Positions 26,211 to 36,300 of a stretch of DNA of 64,000 bases are shown one piece after another (the stretch's first letter is position 1; each line of letters opens with the position of its first letter). Below the pieces are notes generated by a model, which worked only from the letters and a program-made list of their open reading frames with translations, searched no databases and had not been told where the DNA came from. The position numbers were made by a program, and so were the translations under genes. The DNA is taken from the NCBI GenBank assembly GCA_013399875.1, contig VXAZ01005694.1, positions 2,462,817 through 2,526,816 on the forward strand, read 5' to 3'. The stretch comes from Gymnorhina tibicen (taxonomy: Eukaryota > Chordata > Aves > Passeriformes > Artamidae).

Positions 26211-26242
26211 GGCCACCCCGAGGCCACCCCGGGGCCACCCCG
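26211..26242 (+). repeat. Three tandem 11-bp GC-rich units
   Basis: ggccaccccg recurs three times with an 11-base period (final base of each unit varies). It lies in the left shoulder of the gapped CpG island. Confidence 0.85.
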
Positions 26243-26314
26243 CAGTCGGCCCCAGCCCCGCGCTCCGGGGGCCCCTCGGTGAGTCGCTGGCGGGCTCACC
26301 CGGGGGCTGCTGCC

Positions 26315-26329
26315 CGGCGGCGGCGGCGG
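26315..26329. repeat. (CGG)5 run at left gap edge
   Basis: Five CGG triplets end four bases before the N gap. A matching CCG run lies on the far side, so the gap was probably caused by GC-rich triplet-repeat sequence that resisted sequencing. Confidence 0.9.
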
Positions 26330-26333
26330 CTCG

Positions 26334-26938
26334 NNNNNNNNNNNNNNNNNNNNNNNNNNNNNNNNNNNNNNNNNNNNNNNNNNNNNNNNNNNNNNNNNNN
26401 NNNNNNNNNNNNNNNNNNNNNNNNNNNNNNNNNNNNNNNNNNNNNNNNNNNNNNNNNNNNNNNNNNNNNNNNNNNNNNNNNNNNNNNNNNNNNNNNNNNN
26501 NNNNNNNNNNNNNNNNNNNNNNNNNNNNNNNNNNNNNNNNNNNNNNNNNNNNNNNNNNNNNNNNNNNNNNNNNNNNNNNNNNNNNNNNNNNNNNNNNNNN
26601 NNNNNNNNNNNNNNNNNNNNNNNNNNNNNNNNNNNNNNNNNNNNNNNNNNNNNNNNNNNNNNNNNNNNNNNNNNNNNNNNNNNNNNNNNNNNNNNNNNNN
26701 NNNNNNNNNNNNNNNNNNNNNNNNNNNNNNNNNNNNNNNNNNNNNNNNNNNNNNNNNNNNNNNNNNNNNNNNNNNNNNNNNNNNNNNNNNNNNNNNNNNN
26801 NNNNNNNNNNNNNNNNNNNNNNNNNNNNNNNNNNNNNNNNNNNNNNNNNNNNNNNNNNNNNNNNNNNNNNNNNNNNNNNNNNNNNNNNNNNNNNNNNNNN
26901 NNNNNNNNNNNNNNNNNNNNNNNNNNNNNNNNNNNNNN
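26334..26938. other. Assembly gap (605 N)
   Basis: 605 undetermined bases. Because the length of N runs is often estimated, the true missing sequence may be longer or shorter. Anything encoded here is invisible. Confidence 0.99.
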
Positions 26939-26952
26939 CCCCGCCGCGGGCA

Positions 26953-26976
26953 CCGCCGCCGCCGCCGCCGCCGCCG
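26953..26976. repeat. (CCG)8 run at right gap edge
   Basis: Eight CCG triplets beginning 15 bases after the gap, typical of 5' UTRs and promoters in vertebrate CpG islands. A plus-strand ATG follows at 26979. Confidence 0.9.
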
Positions 26977-27450
26977 GGATGGGGCTCGTGGAGGGGGCCG
27001 GGCGGCCTCCCCCGCCGGGGCGGCCCGGGGATGGAGCGGGCGGGAGCCCGGCCCGGGGATGAGCTACAAGCCCGCTGCCGTCGGAGGGGGGGGCCGTGCT
27101 GGCGAGTGAGGGGGCGACGGGGAAGGAACGCCGCGGTCCCGTGCGCTGGAGGCCACCGGTCTGGCTCCCTTCCTGCGGCCCCCGCAGCCCCGCCGCGCCC
27201 GGCAGCGCAGTCCCCGCGGGGACACTCGGTCGCTCGTGGGTCGCTCCCAGCACATCCCTGCGGTGCTCCCTCCTCGCCGGCTGTAAGTGTCCGGCCCGCT
27301 CCGCCGCCCTGAGCTGCGGAGAGCTCCGCGCCCTCCACCTCTCGCTGTGGGGGCTCACCCTGCTCATGTGGCTCCTGGCCCGGGAGACAACGTGCTGGGA
27401 GTCAAAACCCCTCCGGTACGGGCAGCAGGTTTCCTGGCTCTCGCCAGCGC

Positions 27451-28279
27451 AGGGCTCTTGACCCGGTGACCTACTGCTTCATCTCAGCAGGGCTTTTTGG
27501 CATCTGTCTCCCAGAGCGGGTGGGCGGCTGGGTTGCAACGAAGGTGCGAATGAGGCAGAGCCTGGTTCGGGGATGCTGTTAAAACAGACTGGCAAAGTTT
27601 GGCAGAGGAGACAGTGCATGAAGCTCTTGATGCGGCTGGCACTCAACGAGCACATCCATCCCTTGCCTGCAACACCAGGAATCACACCGGGGGCTGTCCC
27701 CCACCCTTCTTCCCATAAAACTTCCCAGATTCACAGCCAGATCCCGTTCTCACTTTCCCTGGCAGAAGGAGGGAGTAGCTGCACAGGCATTAGCAGGATC
27801 ACCGCGAATTTATGTTAGTGTAACTAAAGCGGTGCCTAGCTCCCGGGACTGCCGGGCACCTCGGTGCACGGAGACAGGATTTACATGCCTGGTCTCCGGG
27901 CTTGGTGGCAGTTCTGCAGCAGCCAGGAGTTACACTTGTTTTGTCCAGGTCCCCATCTCTGGGCCCCACATCGTCAGGCATCCAAAGTCCCCCCGCAGCA
28001 GGAGCTGCAGAGCCTCACACGCAGTGCAAAGAGCACCTTGCTGCTCCTACACGTACACAGACTCACACATACAAGGATCCAAACGGAATTACATCAGGGG
28101 GGCATTTGGCCCCCTGGAATTCCTCGAATTTGTACTGGCTTGGGACAAAGTGCAGCTTGAGACACGCATCCTGACACAAGCATCTTGTTTCAAGCAGCTC
28201 TGAGCATCCATTTGGGTGCAGGGTGGAAATACGTGAGCATTTTTAGAGGAGTGGGTAAGTGTTTGAACACAGGCTACAC
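27451..28279. other. Intergenic or intronic, no exon seen
   Basis: Sequence falls off from the island into mixed composition. Overlapping short frames (27573-28203) show no domain. If a plus-strand gene starts in the island this is its first intron. Confidence 0.45.
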
Positions 28280-28520
28280 GCTACAAGTAATTGAAGGCTC
28301 CAACTGTCTTAATTTATGACCAACTGCGCCAGTGTTTCCCATCACTGCAGTCATTAATGATACTTTCTTTTAATGGGAATAGGAGATAGACGAGGTACAG
28401 CTAGAGGTAAATAGTAACCCAGTGTTCGTGGCAGGAAATAAGGAGCCATTGTCCCCAGCGCTGTGTCACTAGAAAGATAATAGTTGGTACAGCAAATGCC
28501 AACTAATTAGAGGGCAAAGG
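28280..28520. promoter_or_regulatory. Candidate conserved noncoding element
   Basis: Contains the perfect palindrome TCATTAATGA (28351-28360), a SOX-type CCATTGT (28446-28452), a GATA-type AGATAA (28475-28480) and TAATTAG (28504-28510). It lies about 1 kb from the CpG island and has no open frame of note. Function is inferred from motif density alone. Confidence 0.28.
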
Positions 28521-31500
28521 AAGTCTTGAAACTGCAGCTGGCTGCAGGAAATTTTAGGTGCCAGCTTTTTTGCTCAGAGGTAAAGCCTGTTTGCCATATG
28601 GGCTGCTGTTCCCTGCTTGTCTGTCGCACTTCTAACTTGCACATTAAGGCTGCAGAGGGGAGGGGCAGGGTGCGCTTTGGGGACCCAGCAAACAGCAGGG
28701 ACCCCTCCTGGGGGCCTGGAGGTATGAAGGCGAGTGTCACAGAACTGAGACTTGGTAACAAATTGCTTGGTCTATAGGGTAATGTGCTTTTCCTCTCTTG
28801 GTCCTGTAAGGGACAGCTGGCCGCAGCAGGTCAGCAGGCCAGAGATCCTCATCTGTCCTCACAGGAATCCCCTTGGGGCTAGCACTGCTTCACACCCCAG
28901 GATGGTGTCTTACAGCAGGGTTAGAGGGAGCAGACAGGGAAGGCAGAGCCACCGGACCACCAGCAGGGACGAATGGGCAGCACTGGATATACCTGTTCCT
29001 TACAACCTTCAGCTATGGGCTGTGTGGATTAGTCAAAAAAGAGGCCAGATTACTGAAATACCATGCTGGCCTCAGCATAGTCCATGAGGAAGGTGGGAAT
29101 TCCTGCAGCTTTAATCCATCCTCGATGTCTCCACTCCTGCTTTGGTGGGACGAGAAGGGCCATTGGGACGTACATATGTGTGTGTTAGGGGATGCTGGGT
29201 TCCAGGAAGGGCAGGGGGGACAGCTGGGGGTGTGTATCTCCAAAACTGGGTGGGAGTGATTCCACTTGGAGGGCTTGAGAAGAGGTGAAGTGTCCTCAGC
29301 CAGCAGGAATGAGCTGCGTGGCCCATCTCAGAGGTCTGTGTCTCACAAGGGGGATGCCTTGGCAGTGCTGCCACTACTGAGGACAAAAAACCCCACAGAA
29401 TGAGCTGGTCATGGTGTTGGTGTGGGTGGGTGATGACAGGAGACCACCAATTGCTTTGCCTTACTGTGTCGTCTCTGCTGAAATGTCTTTGTTTTCTTCC
29501 TGGAAGAAAAAAAGTTGGTTGCCTTCTTTTCTTCTGGTCTCCCCCACAAGATCGCTTTATCCTCCACCAAAACACCACCCTGTGAATGTCATTCCATAGC
29601 TTTTGTCCACTGAAGCTATTCCTCCATCTACAGAGCAGGGCAGATAAGAGGAGGGCACTTATAAAGAGCCAGGGATGATCCTTACCAGGTGTTGGGAAGG
29701 GGGGCACAGCTGCCAGGAAGGAGGGGCTCCTGTCTAGTCCCAGCTGCCAAAGGTGTTGTCCGTATGTTCTTTACATGTCCCAGTGTGATTAAGCCTCACT
29801 GATTTAATGATGGGCAGCGTCCACAACTGGGTCTGGGCAGGATGTGGACTCCAGTCCACGACCAGAGTCTGGGATGTGACTAATACTGGTGGGAGCCACT
29901 GTACAGCACACCCAGGGAAGATGTTCCATCTGCTCAGTTGCAAAAAGCAGCTTAACCCGTGCAGCTCCCCGAACAGCACAAGCTGTTTTATTTCTCTTCA
30001 TCTCACTGGAACATTCCTATGGCTCCAACTGTCCTCATGCTCCTCCTTCTCTTCTACTACAGCAGTGCATCTTGTGTCTCTCCCCTCACTGGTCTCTGCT
30101 ACCTGTGAGCAGGAAGAGGCTGGGGAAGTGCTCAAACTATTTGAGATGTGGAAATACTAAGCTCACTCGGCAGAGGAGAAGAGCAATTTAAAATGTATTA
30201 AGGAATATAAATCCCTCTCAGTTAAGGGCAGGACCCTGCAGAATACATTCAGAAGCAGGAGACCTTGTCACTAGAAACTCAGTCACGCGCCTCTGACTTC
30301 TCTCACCGTAGGTGCAGCCCAGCCTAGCAGTTCTGTGGTGCTCATAAGCTCCGATCTCTCAGGAGGTTTCTTCCATCCCTGTTGCACCTGCACAATAATC
30401 TGCCCCCTGGTCAGCCGATCCTGTGTGCTCTCTGCATCCAGGGTGGAGCTGAGGCAGGGATGATGCCTGTCCTGGGACAGCTTTCAAGGAGAAGGAACTC
30501 TCACTGTGCTTCCTTCACTGACATGGACCTTTTTTTGTCCTTTGCCACCTGCCCCACACTCCTGTGGTGGGATTACTACCAGTAGTAGAAGCAAGTGAAA
30601 GGAAGTGAATTTGTGAGGAACTGGACACGTTTCCAGCAGTGAGATTATTATGAGTCAAGGTGGAATTCGCGGAATAAAAATCTGGAAATGGAAAAAAAAA
30701 TGATCTTGAGCTCCTGCCAAAGGAGAGCTCATTGGAGACAAGCTACCTGATCTGACCTGCCTCGCAGGTGTGAAAACCTTCATTGACCCACCCCCACATT
30801 CTCTACCTGCCCCTGCAAACACCAAAGGAAAGCACCGCCTTATTCCCAGCCGCTGCCCTCGTGGGAAGCAGCCAGTTCCCTTGAGGCGTAAAGCTCATGA
30901 CCTGAGAATCTGTGGCACTCCACAAAAGGAAATATAGGCTAAACTTCTGAAACATTTTCTAATGTTGACGTCTTTCAGATGATGGAATTGTCTCCCCAGG
31001 GACACGTGGATGCTCCACTCCTTGAGTCAGAGAGGCAGGACAGGACAATGCAGAGGGAGACGTATTGTTGGGAACCTCCAGCCCCTGTACCAGGGAGAGA
31101 CAGTGAGGGGGGAGAGGAAATAAATTAGATGACTTGAATCATTTCCAGCTCTAATTGCTATGATTTTGCAGTAGTTTTCCCAGCCCCAAGTATAACATTA
31201 ACCATCAAAGCACGATTTCACTCATGGTCAATTAAACCAGGATTCATCTGGCTTGACATCACCACGAAAAATCCATCCTGGACTCGGACACCCCGCTGAG
31301 AAGAGACAGGAGCCAGACACGGGCTGGTCACTGGTCATCCTGGGGGATAGGCAGAATTTGCTGCCTTTAGAGGTGGACATCTCCAAGTCTTCTCTTCGCT
31401 TCTGCCAGCACAGGACACAAAGGGAATGCAGCAACTCCATGATGTGCAAACACCTTTCCTCACCTCAGTGATGCACTAGGAGGGTCCTGCTTGGGATTGA

Positions 31501-32490
31501 TCCCCCCATCTGGACGGTCCTGCTGGCTGGGGGGGCTGCTCCAGAGGTCAGATGGAGACAGCCTGCAGTGCTGGCTGACGTGCAGCCCTGCCAGAGCCGG
31601 GCTACCTCTTCACGTTCAGTGGCTACACGTAACCCTCTGTCCGGTTTGTTCCTGCCCTCCTGGTCCTCCAGCACGCACATCTGGGGAGCCCATCAAGGGC
31701 CCACAAGGGATTCAGTGTCTGGAGCTGCGTTCCTCAATGCCGAGGTCCACAGGGTGGAGGGCAGGCCGGGGAATGGCTCTGCCGCGGCTGATCTCCCACG
31801 GCTGCAGCTCTCCTCCTTGCTGCTCCGTGCTCTTCCTCCTCAGGCCTGGCGCAAAGGGGTGAGCCGAGCCATTTACTGAGTTTAGAAAACCAAGAGATGA
31901 ACTAACCAGAAGCCCTTGTGATGCCAGCGGGGTTTAAAGGACGCAGCAGTAACCAGGCTGCCCGGGGGGGATGAAGCCCTGACTCGCCTGGCTCCACTTA
32001 AGTCGGTAGCAAGGCTGGGGAAAGCACGGAGTGTTCAGGCCTCCTCAATTAGCCCTTTAATCATTAGACAGGCACTCCCAGCTGCGGGTTCTGTGGGCTG
32101 GGTGAGTTAAACTGTAACTGCCCCCCTCGGCGGCCCCGCCAGGAGCCCTGGCTCCAGGGACCAGGGCAGCACCAGCCTCCCACCGAGTCCCACCAGCCCT
32201 CGCCGCTGGCTGGCAGGGACAGCCCGACCACAGGCTGCTGTGGGAGAGCCGCTCTGCATCCCCTGGTGGCGTGGGGATGGACTAGGACCCTGTTAGGTTC
32301 TGTTCCGTGGAGCTGGGAGGGCTCCCCCGTCCCTCCCTCCTATGGACAGATAAGCATCACCTGCCCCGTGGCACTGCCGGGCAAGGGGGACAGGAGCTGC
32401 CCAAGCCCTGTGCCTTGCCACGCTGACCATGGCTGCGTGGTTTGGGGAGGCACCGGGCCACGGCCATAGCCAGACAGTGAGGTAATCTGC
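28521..32490. other. Intergenic or intronic, no exon seen
   Basis: Unique sequence with many short overlapping frames and no recognisable protein, RNA gene or transposon. 29111-29707 holds a 198-codon minus-strand frame without domain similarity; treated as chance. Confidence 0.5.
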
Positions 32491-32499
32491 CCCTCCACT

Positions 32500-32650
32500 C
32501 CCCTCCTCTCCGACCGAGTCCCTCGGTCTCTTCCGCTTGGCTTAAACCCCGAGGTGAAGAGTTGTACATCCTTTCCAAAATTTTTATCGGCATGAATTAC
32601 GACAACTCTGGATATTCTTATTGTCCGTTCCAATGGCCGATCCCGTTCTG
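32500..32650. promoter_or_regulatory. Candidate conserved noncoding element with SOX-like sites
   Basis: An AT/CpG-mixed block of unusual texture (32575-32645). It contains TTATTGTCC (32618-32626) and CCAATGG (32630-32636), which read as closely spaced SOX/CCAAT-type sites. Several CpGs are retained outside any island, suggesting selective maintenance. No convincing exon frame with splice sites is visible. Confidence 0.28.
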
Positions 32651-33229
32651 GAGTCTCAGTTCTTGGCCTCCCCTGCTTCCTGTGGTAACGAGCTCCGCAG
32701 TGTAATTAAACACGGGCCGTGCTGGTACCGAGGGATGGGCTTCAGCAGGGGCCACAGCACGTGGGCGTGCAGAGAGGGGACACTGCACTCCTGCCTGCTG
32801 CCACCCCTGGGGCACAACCAGTGCTGGGCTGTCACCAAGGGCTCCCCTCAATGCCTGACTGCTGGGGAATGATGAAACCCAAACTCCTCCCCGGCCCCAG
32901 TCAGAAGGGGATGGTTGCCCTGCCAGCCCTCTCCCCGCAGATTAGTGGAGTGATGCTGAAGTCACACAGATCTGGCAAGAACATGTCTCCTGACAGCGGA
33001 GCATCCACAGGTGGTTTTGGGGAAAGTGCACATGAGGCTGCAGCTGGGATTTGCCAGAGACAGATGAGCCCCAGCATCCCCTTCTCCTGTGCCCTGTGGC
33101 TGCTCAGGGGTGCGGGGGTGGGAGGGGATGTGTCCCTCCATGCTGTGCTGCTTCTCCCTGCAGCAGAGCCCCTTCCCCTGGGCTGCACCAGCACTAAGGA
33201 ATTACCTCATTCTATTTTATGTGCCCTAA
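32651..33229. other. Intergenic or intronic, no exon seen
   Basis: GC-moderate sequence with several overlapping chance frames; nothing assignable. Confidence 0.45.
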
Positions 33230-33303
33230 TTCCTTCCTTCCTTCCTTCCTTCCTTCCTTCCTTCCTTCCTTCCTTCCTTTCCTTCCTTGCTTTCCTTCTC
33301 TCC
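33230..33303 (+). repeat. (TTCC)n microsatellite
   Basis: About twelve uninterrupted ttcc units to 33279, then imperfect units (ttccttccttgctttccttctc) to about 33303. Pyrimidine-only over roughly 60 bases, so it can form triplex-type structures and is probably length-polymorphic. Confidence 0.97.
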
Positions 33304-36300
33304 CTTTGTAATTTCTTGCTTCACTTGCTCAAACATTCTTCAATGATTTCTTCCTTTGAAAGGTAGACAGGCCTCTGGCTGGATCTAGCACTGATGAGGT
33401 GAAAGGGGATTATTCTTCTGATAATCACTGGGATTTATACCACACAGCAGCTTCAGCTGAAGGAGGAAACGAACACAATTCAGACATTACCTCCAGCTTT
33501 CCCATGGAGCATGGAGATGTGTGGGGTCATGCCAGGGGAGAGAGGCAGAGGATGGGCTAAGAGGGTCCAGCCTCCTCTCCCCTGCCGGACTCCACAGGCA
33601 GCGCTGCAGGTGGGCATGGAGGGCAGAAACCCCATAAACTCCAAACCTGAGGTGAGAGCCACTCCCTGGGCTTGCTTGGTGCCTCTTTGCGTCACTGCTG
33701 GCTTGGGCACTCCCGGCTGCGGGGCCAGCCTGACGCCCTGATGGCCCTGGGGACACACAGGTGACGCAGCTGGCTGCTGGGGAGGGTGGCACATTCTCTG
33801 TGGCCTGGCAGGTGGAAGGGAAGGAAGTGAAACGTGCTGAGACGCCAAGCCAGGAGGGTGCGACCAGTGCCACCAGTGCCACCCTGCCACCAGGGAGCTG
33901 CGGCTGTGCCAGAGGCTGGATGGGGTTGGGAACATCAGTGTGCAGAACAGGACAGTGGGACAGAGGTGTTAGGACTGTGGGGCTGCAGAGGGAGGACTGG
34001 GGCAGCAGGCAGGGGGATGATACATTTGATACAAAGGATGTCTGCTGGGCAGGTGATTGCTGGTGCTGCCTGGGAGCACACGCTGCCCTGGGAGGGATGT
34101 CACACCGCCTGGGGACAGGCGCTATTTACAGCTAGTGAAGCCACGGCACATTTCCTGTTTTTATTTCTGGGTCCCACAAATCCCAGGGACAAACTGGAGA
34201 GAGCCAGTGAGGCTCTGCAGCTCCTGGCTGTGCTGCTCTCGCGTCCTCCTGCAAACCAGCCTGGTGACAGTAGCGCCTTTGTATGAAAACCACCGTGTTT
34301 TGCAGGCTCCAAAGTGCCCTTTGATGCCAAATGCCTTTGCTTAATAGTCTCACCTTCACAGTGAGAGCTGAAGGGAACACAAATACAATCCCTGGACACT
34401 GTAGCTTCTAAACAGATACATATATGTAGCATGGGCAATAGATGGGCTTGCACAAACACCAGCACTAAAACACACCGAGTAGGCACAGATGGAAACTGTA
34501 ATAACCAAAAATAACCAAAGCACCGGGGCAGTCACAGGATGCAGAGAAGGAAGAAACCACATGGCAATAGATGGTTTTCTTCTAAGGCACTCAGATGTGG
34601 TGCTGAATATGGCCTTGGGGCTCAGCCACCAGGCAAAGGGCTGTGCATGGATCCTGATGTTCCCAAGGCACCAGCAGCCCTTGGCACATTGCAAGGGCTC
34701 GCTCATGGAACGAGTGTGTGTGTGTCTGTGTGTATTTACCCATGCAAGAAACTAAAGAAACCAATGAGTTCTAGCTCAGAATCCTGTCATGTCCTCTTGC
34801 AAAGGTAAAATTAAAGACATCAGAGCTCCCCCATATAATTTAAGTGCAGTTGTGTGTGCGTTCTGTACTCTCTGTGGTTGACATCCTTAAGTGATGACTC
34901 TGAATGTTCAGCTTGAGACACGGATTTTCCAGGGTGTGCAGAGCACCTAGCTACTAACATCACTTGTGGCATCTGATTACACCAAATCACTAAATGCTTC
35001 ACCACATCCTGGGACTGGAATTATACACACCTGCAAAAAACCAAAGAAAAACTCCCCAAAAAACCCAAAGTAAAAAAATCCCCAAACCCAAAAAGCCCAC
35101 AAAAACAGAAGACACCATGATTCACGCCCCAAAACATATTTGCTCATGTGCTTAAGATCTTGTTTTTCACTCTGGGAGGAGTTTTTTTGTGGATTTGATT
35201 CTTGTTTCCGAGCCTTTACTGTTCACTGAAGCTACATTTTTCTTTATTTCCCTCCAGCAATGAGAACTGGAATTCTTCTTTCGGGTTTTTTTTTTTTTGG
35301 TAAATGCAGATGAGGACCCCCTTTCCATCACAGGGCTTCATGGGCTGTGTTTGGAAGAACCAAATGTCATGCAAGATTGTAACCTTGTGTTTTGACACCC
35401 TTCAAGATGTGGCTTGTATGTAATCCCTTTTATGGCAGCATGAATAATGTCGGGCACAGAGATCGGTGGGGAGCAAACAAGCTTTTGTGAGGTTCAGGGG
35501 GCCCAGATCTGCCTCTTGAGGACCTTAATGAGGATATAAAATTGGGTTTTAGGGGTGACCACATCATTCGTTGTCAGTGAGTTACGGGAACCTTCCCGAG
35601 CACACGGCACCTAAACCCCCAGGCATCAGTGCTCCATTTAGAGGCCTGAACTGCAGCTGGCACGTGCTGACAGAGCAGGGGGAGCTGGCCTTTGACACAT
35701 CTCTGGCTGATTTGCTCTGTGTATTTTCTATATTTCCTCGACTCTTCCTTGCTGAGAAGGTGTCAGTAGCAAATGGAGTTGGTGCTGCAGTGAGGGTGTG
35801 CTTCAGGACACCCGGACAGCCCGGAGCAGCTCAGGTCTGGCTCCGAGCTGGGCGTGAAGCAGTGGCTGTCACGGACTCTTCACACGTCCACAGGGGTTCC
35901 CCAGTGATCCCGACAGCCTCGCTGCACAGCGCCGGGCTGCAACTCGCCCCACAGCGCCACAACCCCAGGCCTCCGTCGTGCCCGAGCTTGCCCAGATATC
36001 ATCTGGAGATCGCACACCTACAGATGGGCAGAAGCGATAGTGCCGTGCTGAGCAAGGCCTCTCAGCAGAAAAACAAACCCAGGGAGAGTCGGCGTCATCC
36101 TCTCTGAGCCTGTCACTACTGAGCCGTAAGCAGACGCAGAGGAAAGCTCTGGCTCAGCGTTAGGCTGGGTCCCCGTGCTGCACGGACCCAGGACTGGTTT
36201 CCCAATGAAGTCATGCTCCAGTCTGTCACTCACACAAAGGAAGCCTCTGGGTCATCCGTGCTGATATTTGTCTGCAGCTCTAAGGTGGCTTTGATCTGCT

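Larger units (their letters stand above)
26141..27450. promoter_or_regulatory. CpG island with assembly gap; probable promoter
   Basis: Very high GC and CpG content on both sides of a 605-base N gap (26334-26938). Donor-like sequences occur on the plus strand at 26278 (ctcg/gtgagtcg) and at 27280 (ggct/gtaagtgt). Open frames across the gap are artefacts of translating N. No coding sequence could be assigned to the visible flanks. By the mammalian order ERC1-FBXL14-WNT5B this is where a plus-strand FBXL14 start could lie, about 27 kb from the left-edge island; the FBXL14 coding exon is not visible and would have to be in the gap. Confidence 0.6.

Noticed and set aside
26141..27367. Very long open frames on both strands across the N gap
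   Set aside because: Their length comes from 605 undetermined bases translated as X; the visible flanks show only GC-rich pseudo-coding sequence.
27290..27400. LRR-like run (LRALHLSLWGL) as FBXL14 coding sequence
   Set aside because: Only a few leucines in register, surrounding frame is not F-box/LRR-like, and it lacks the repeated LRR pattern of FBXL14.
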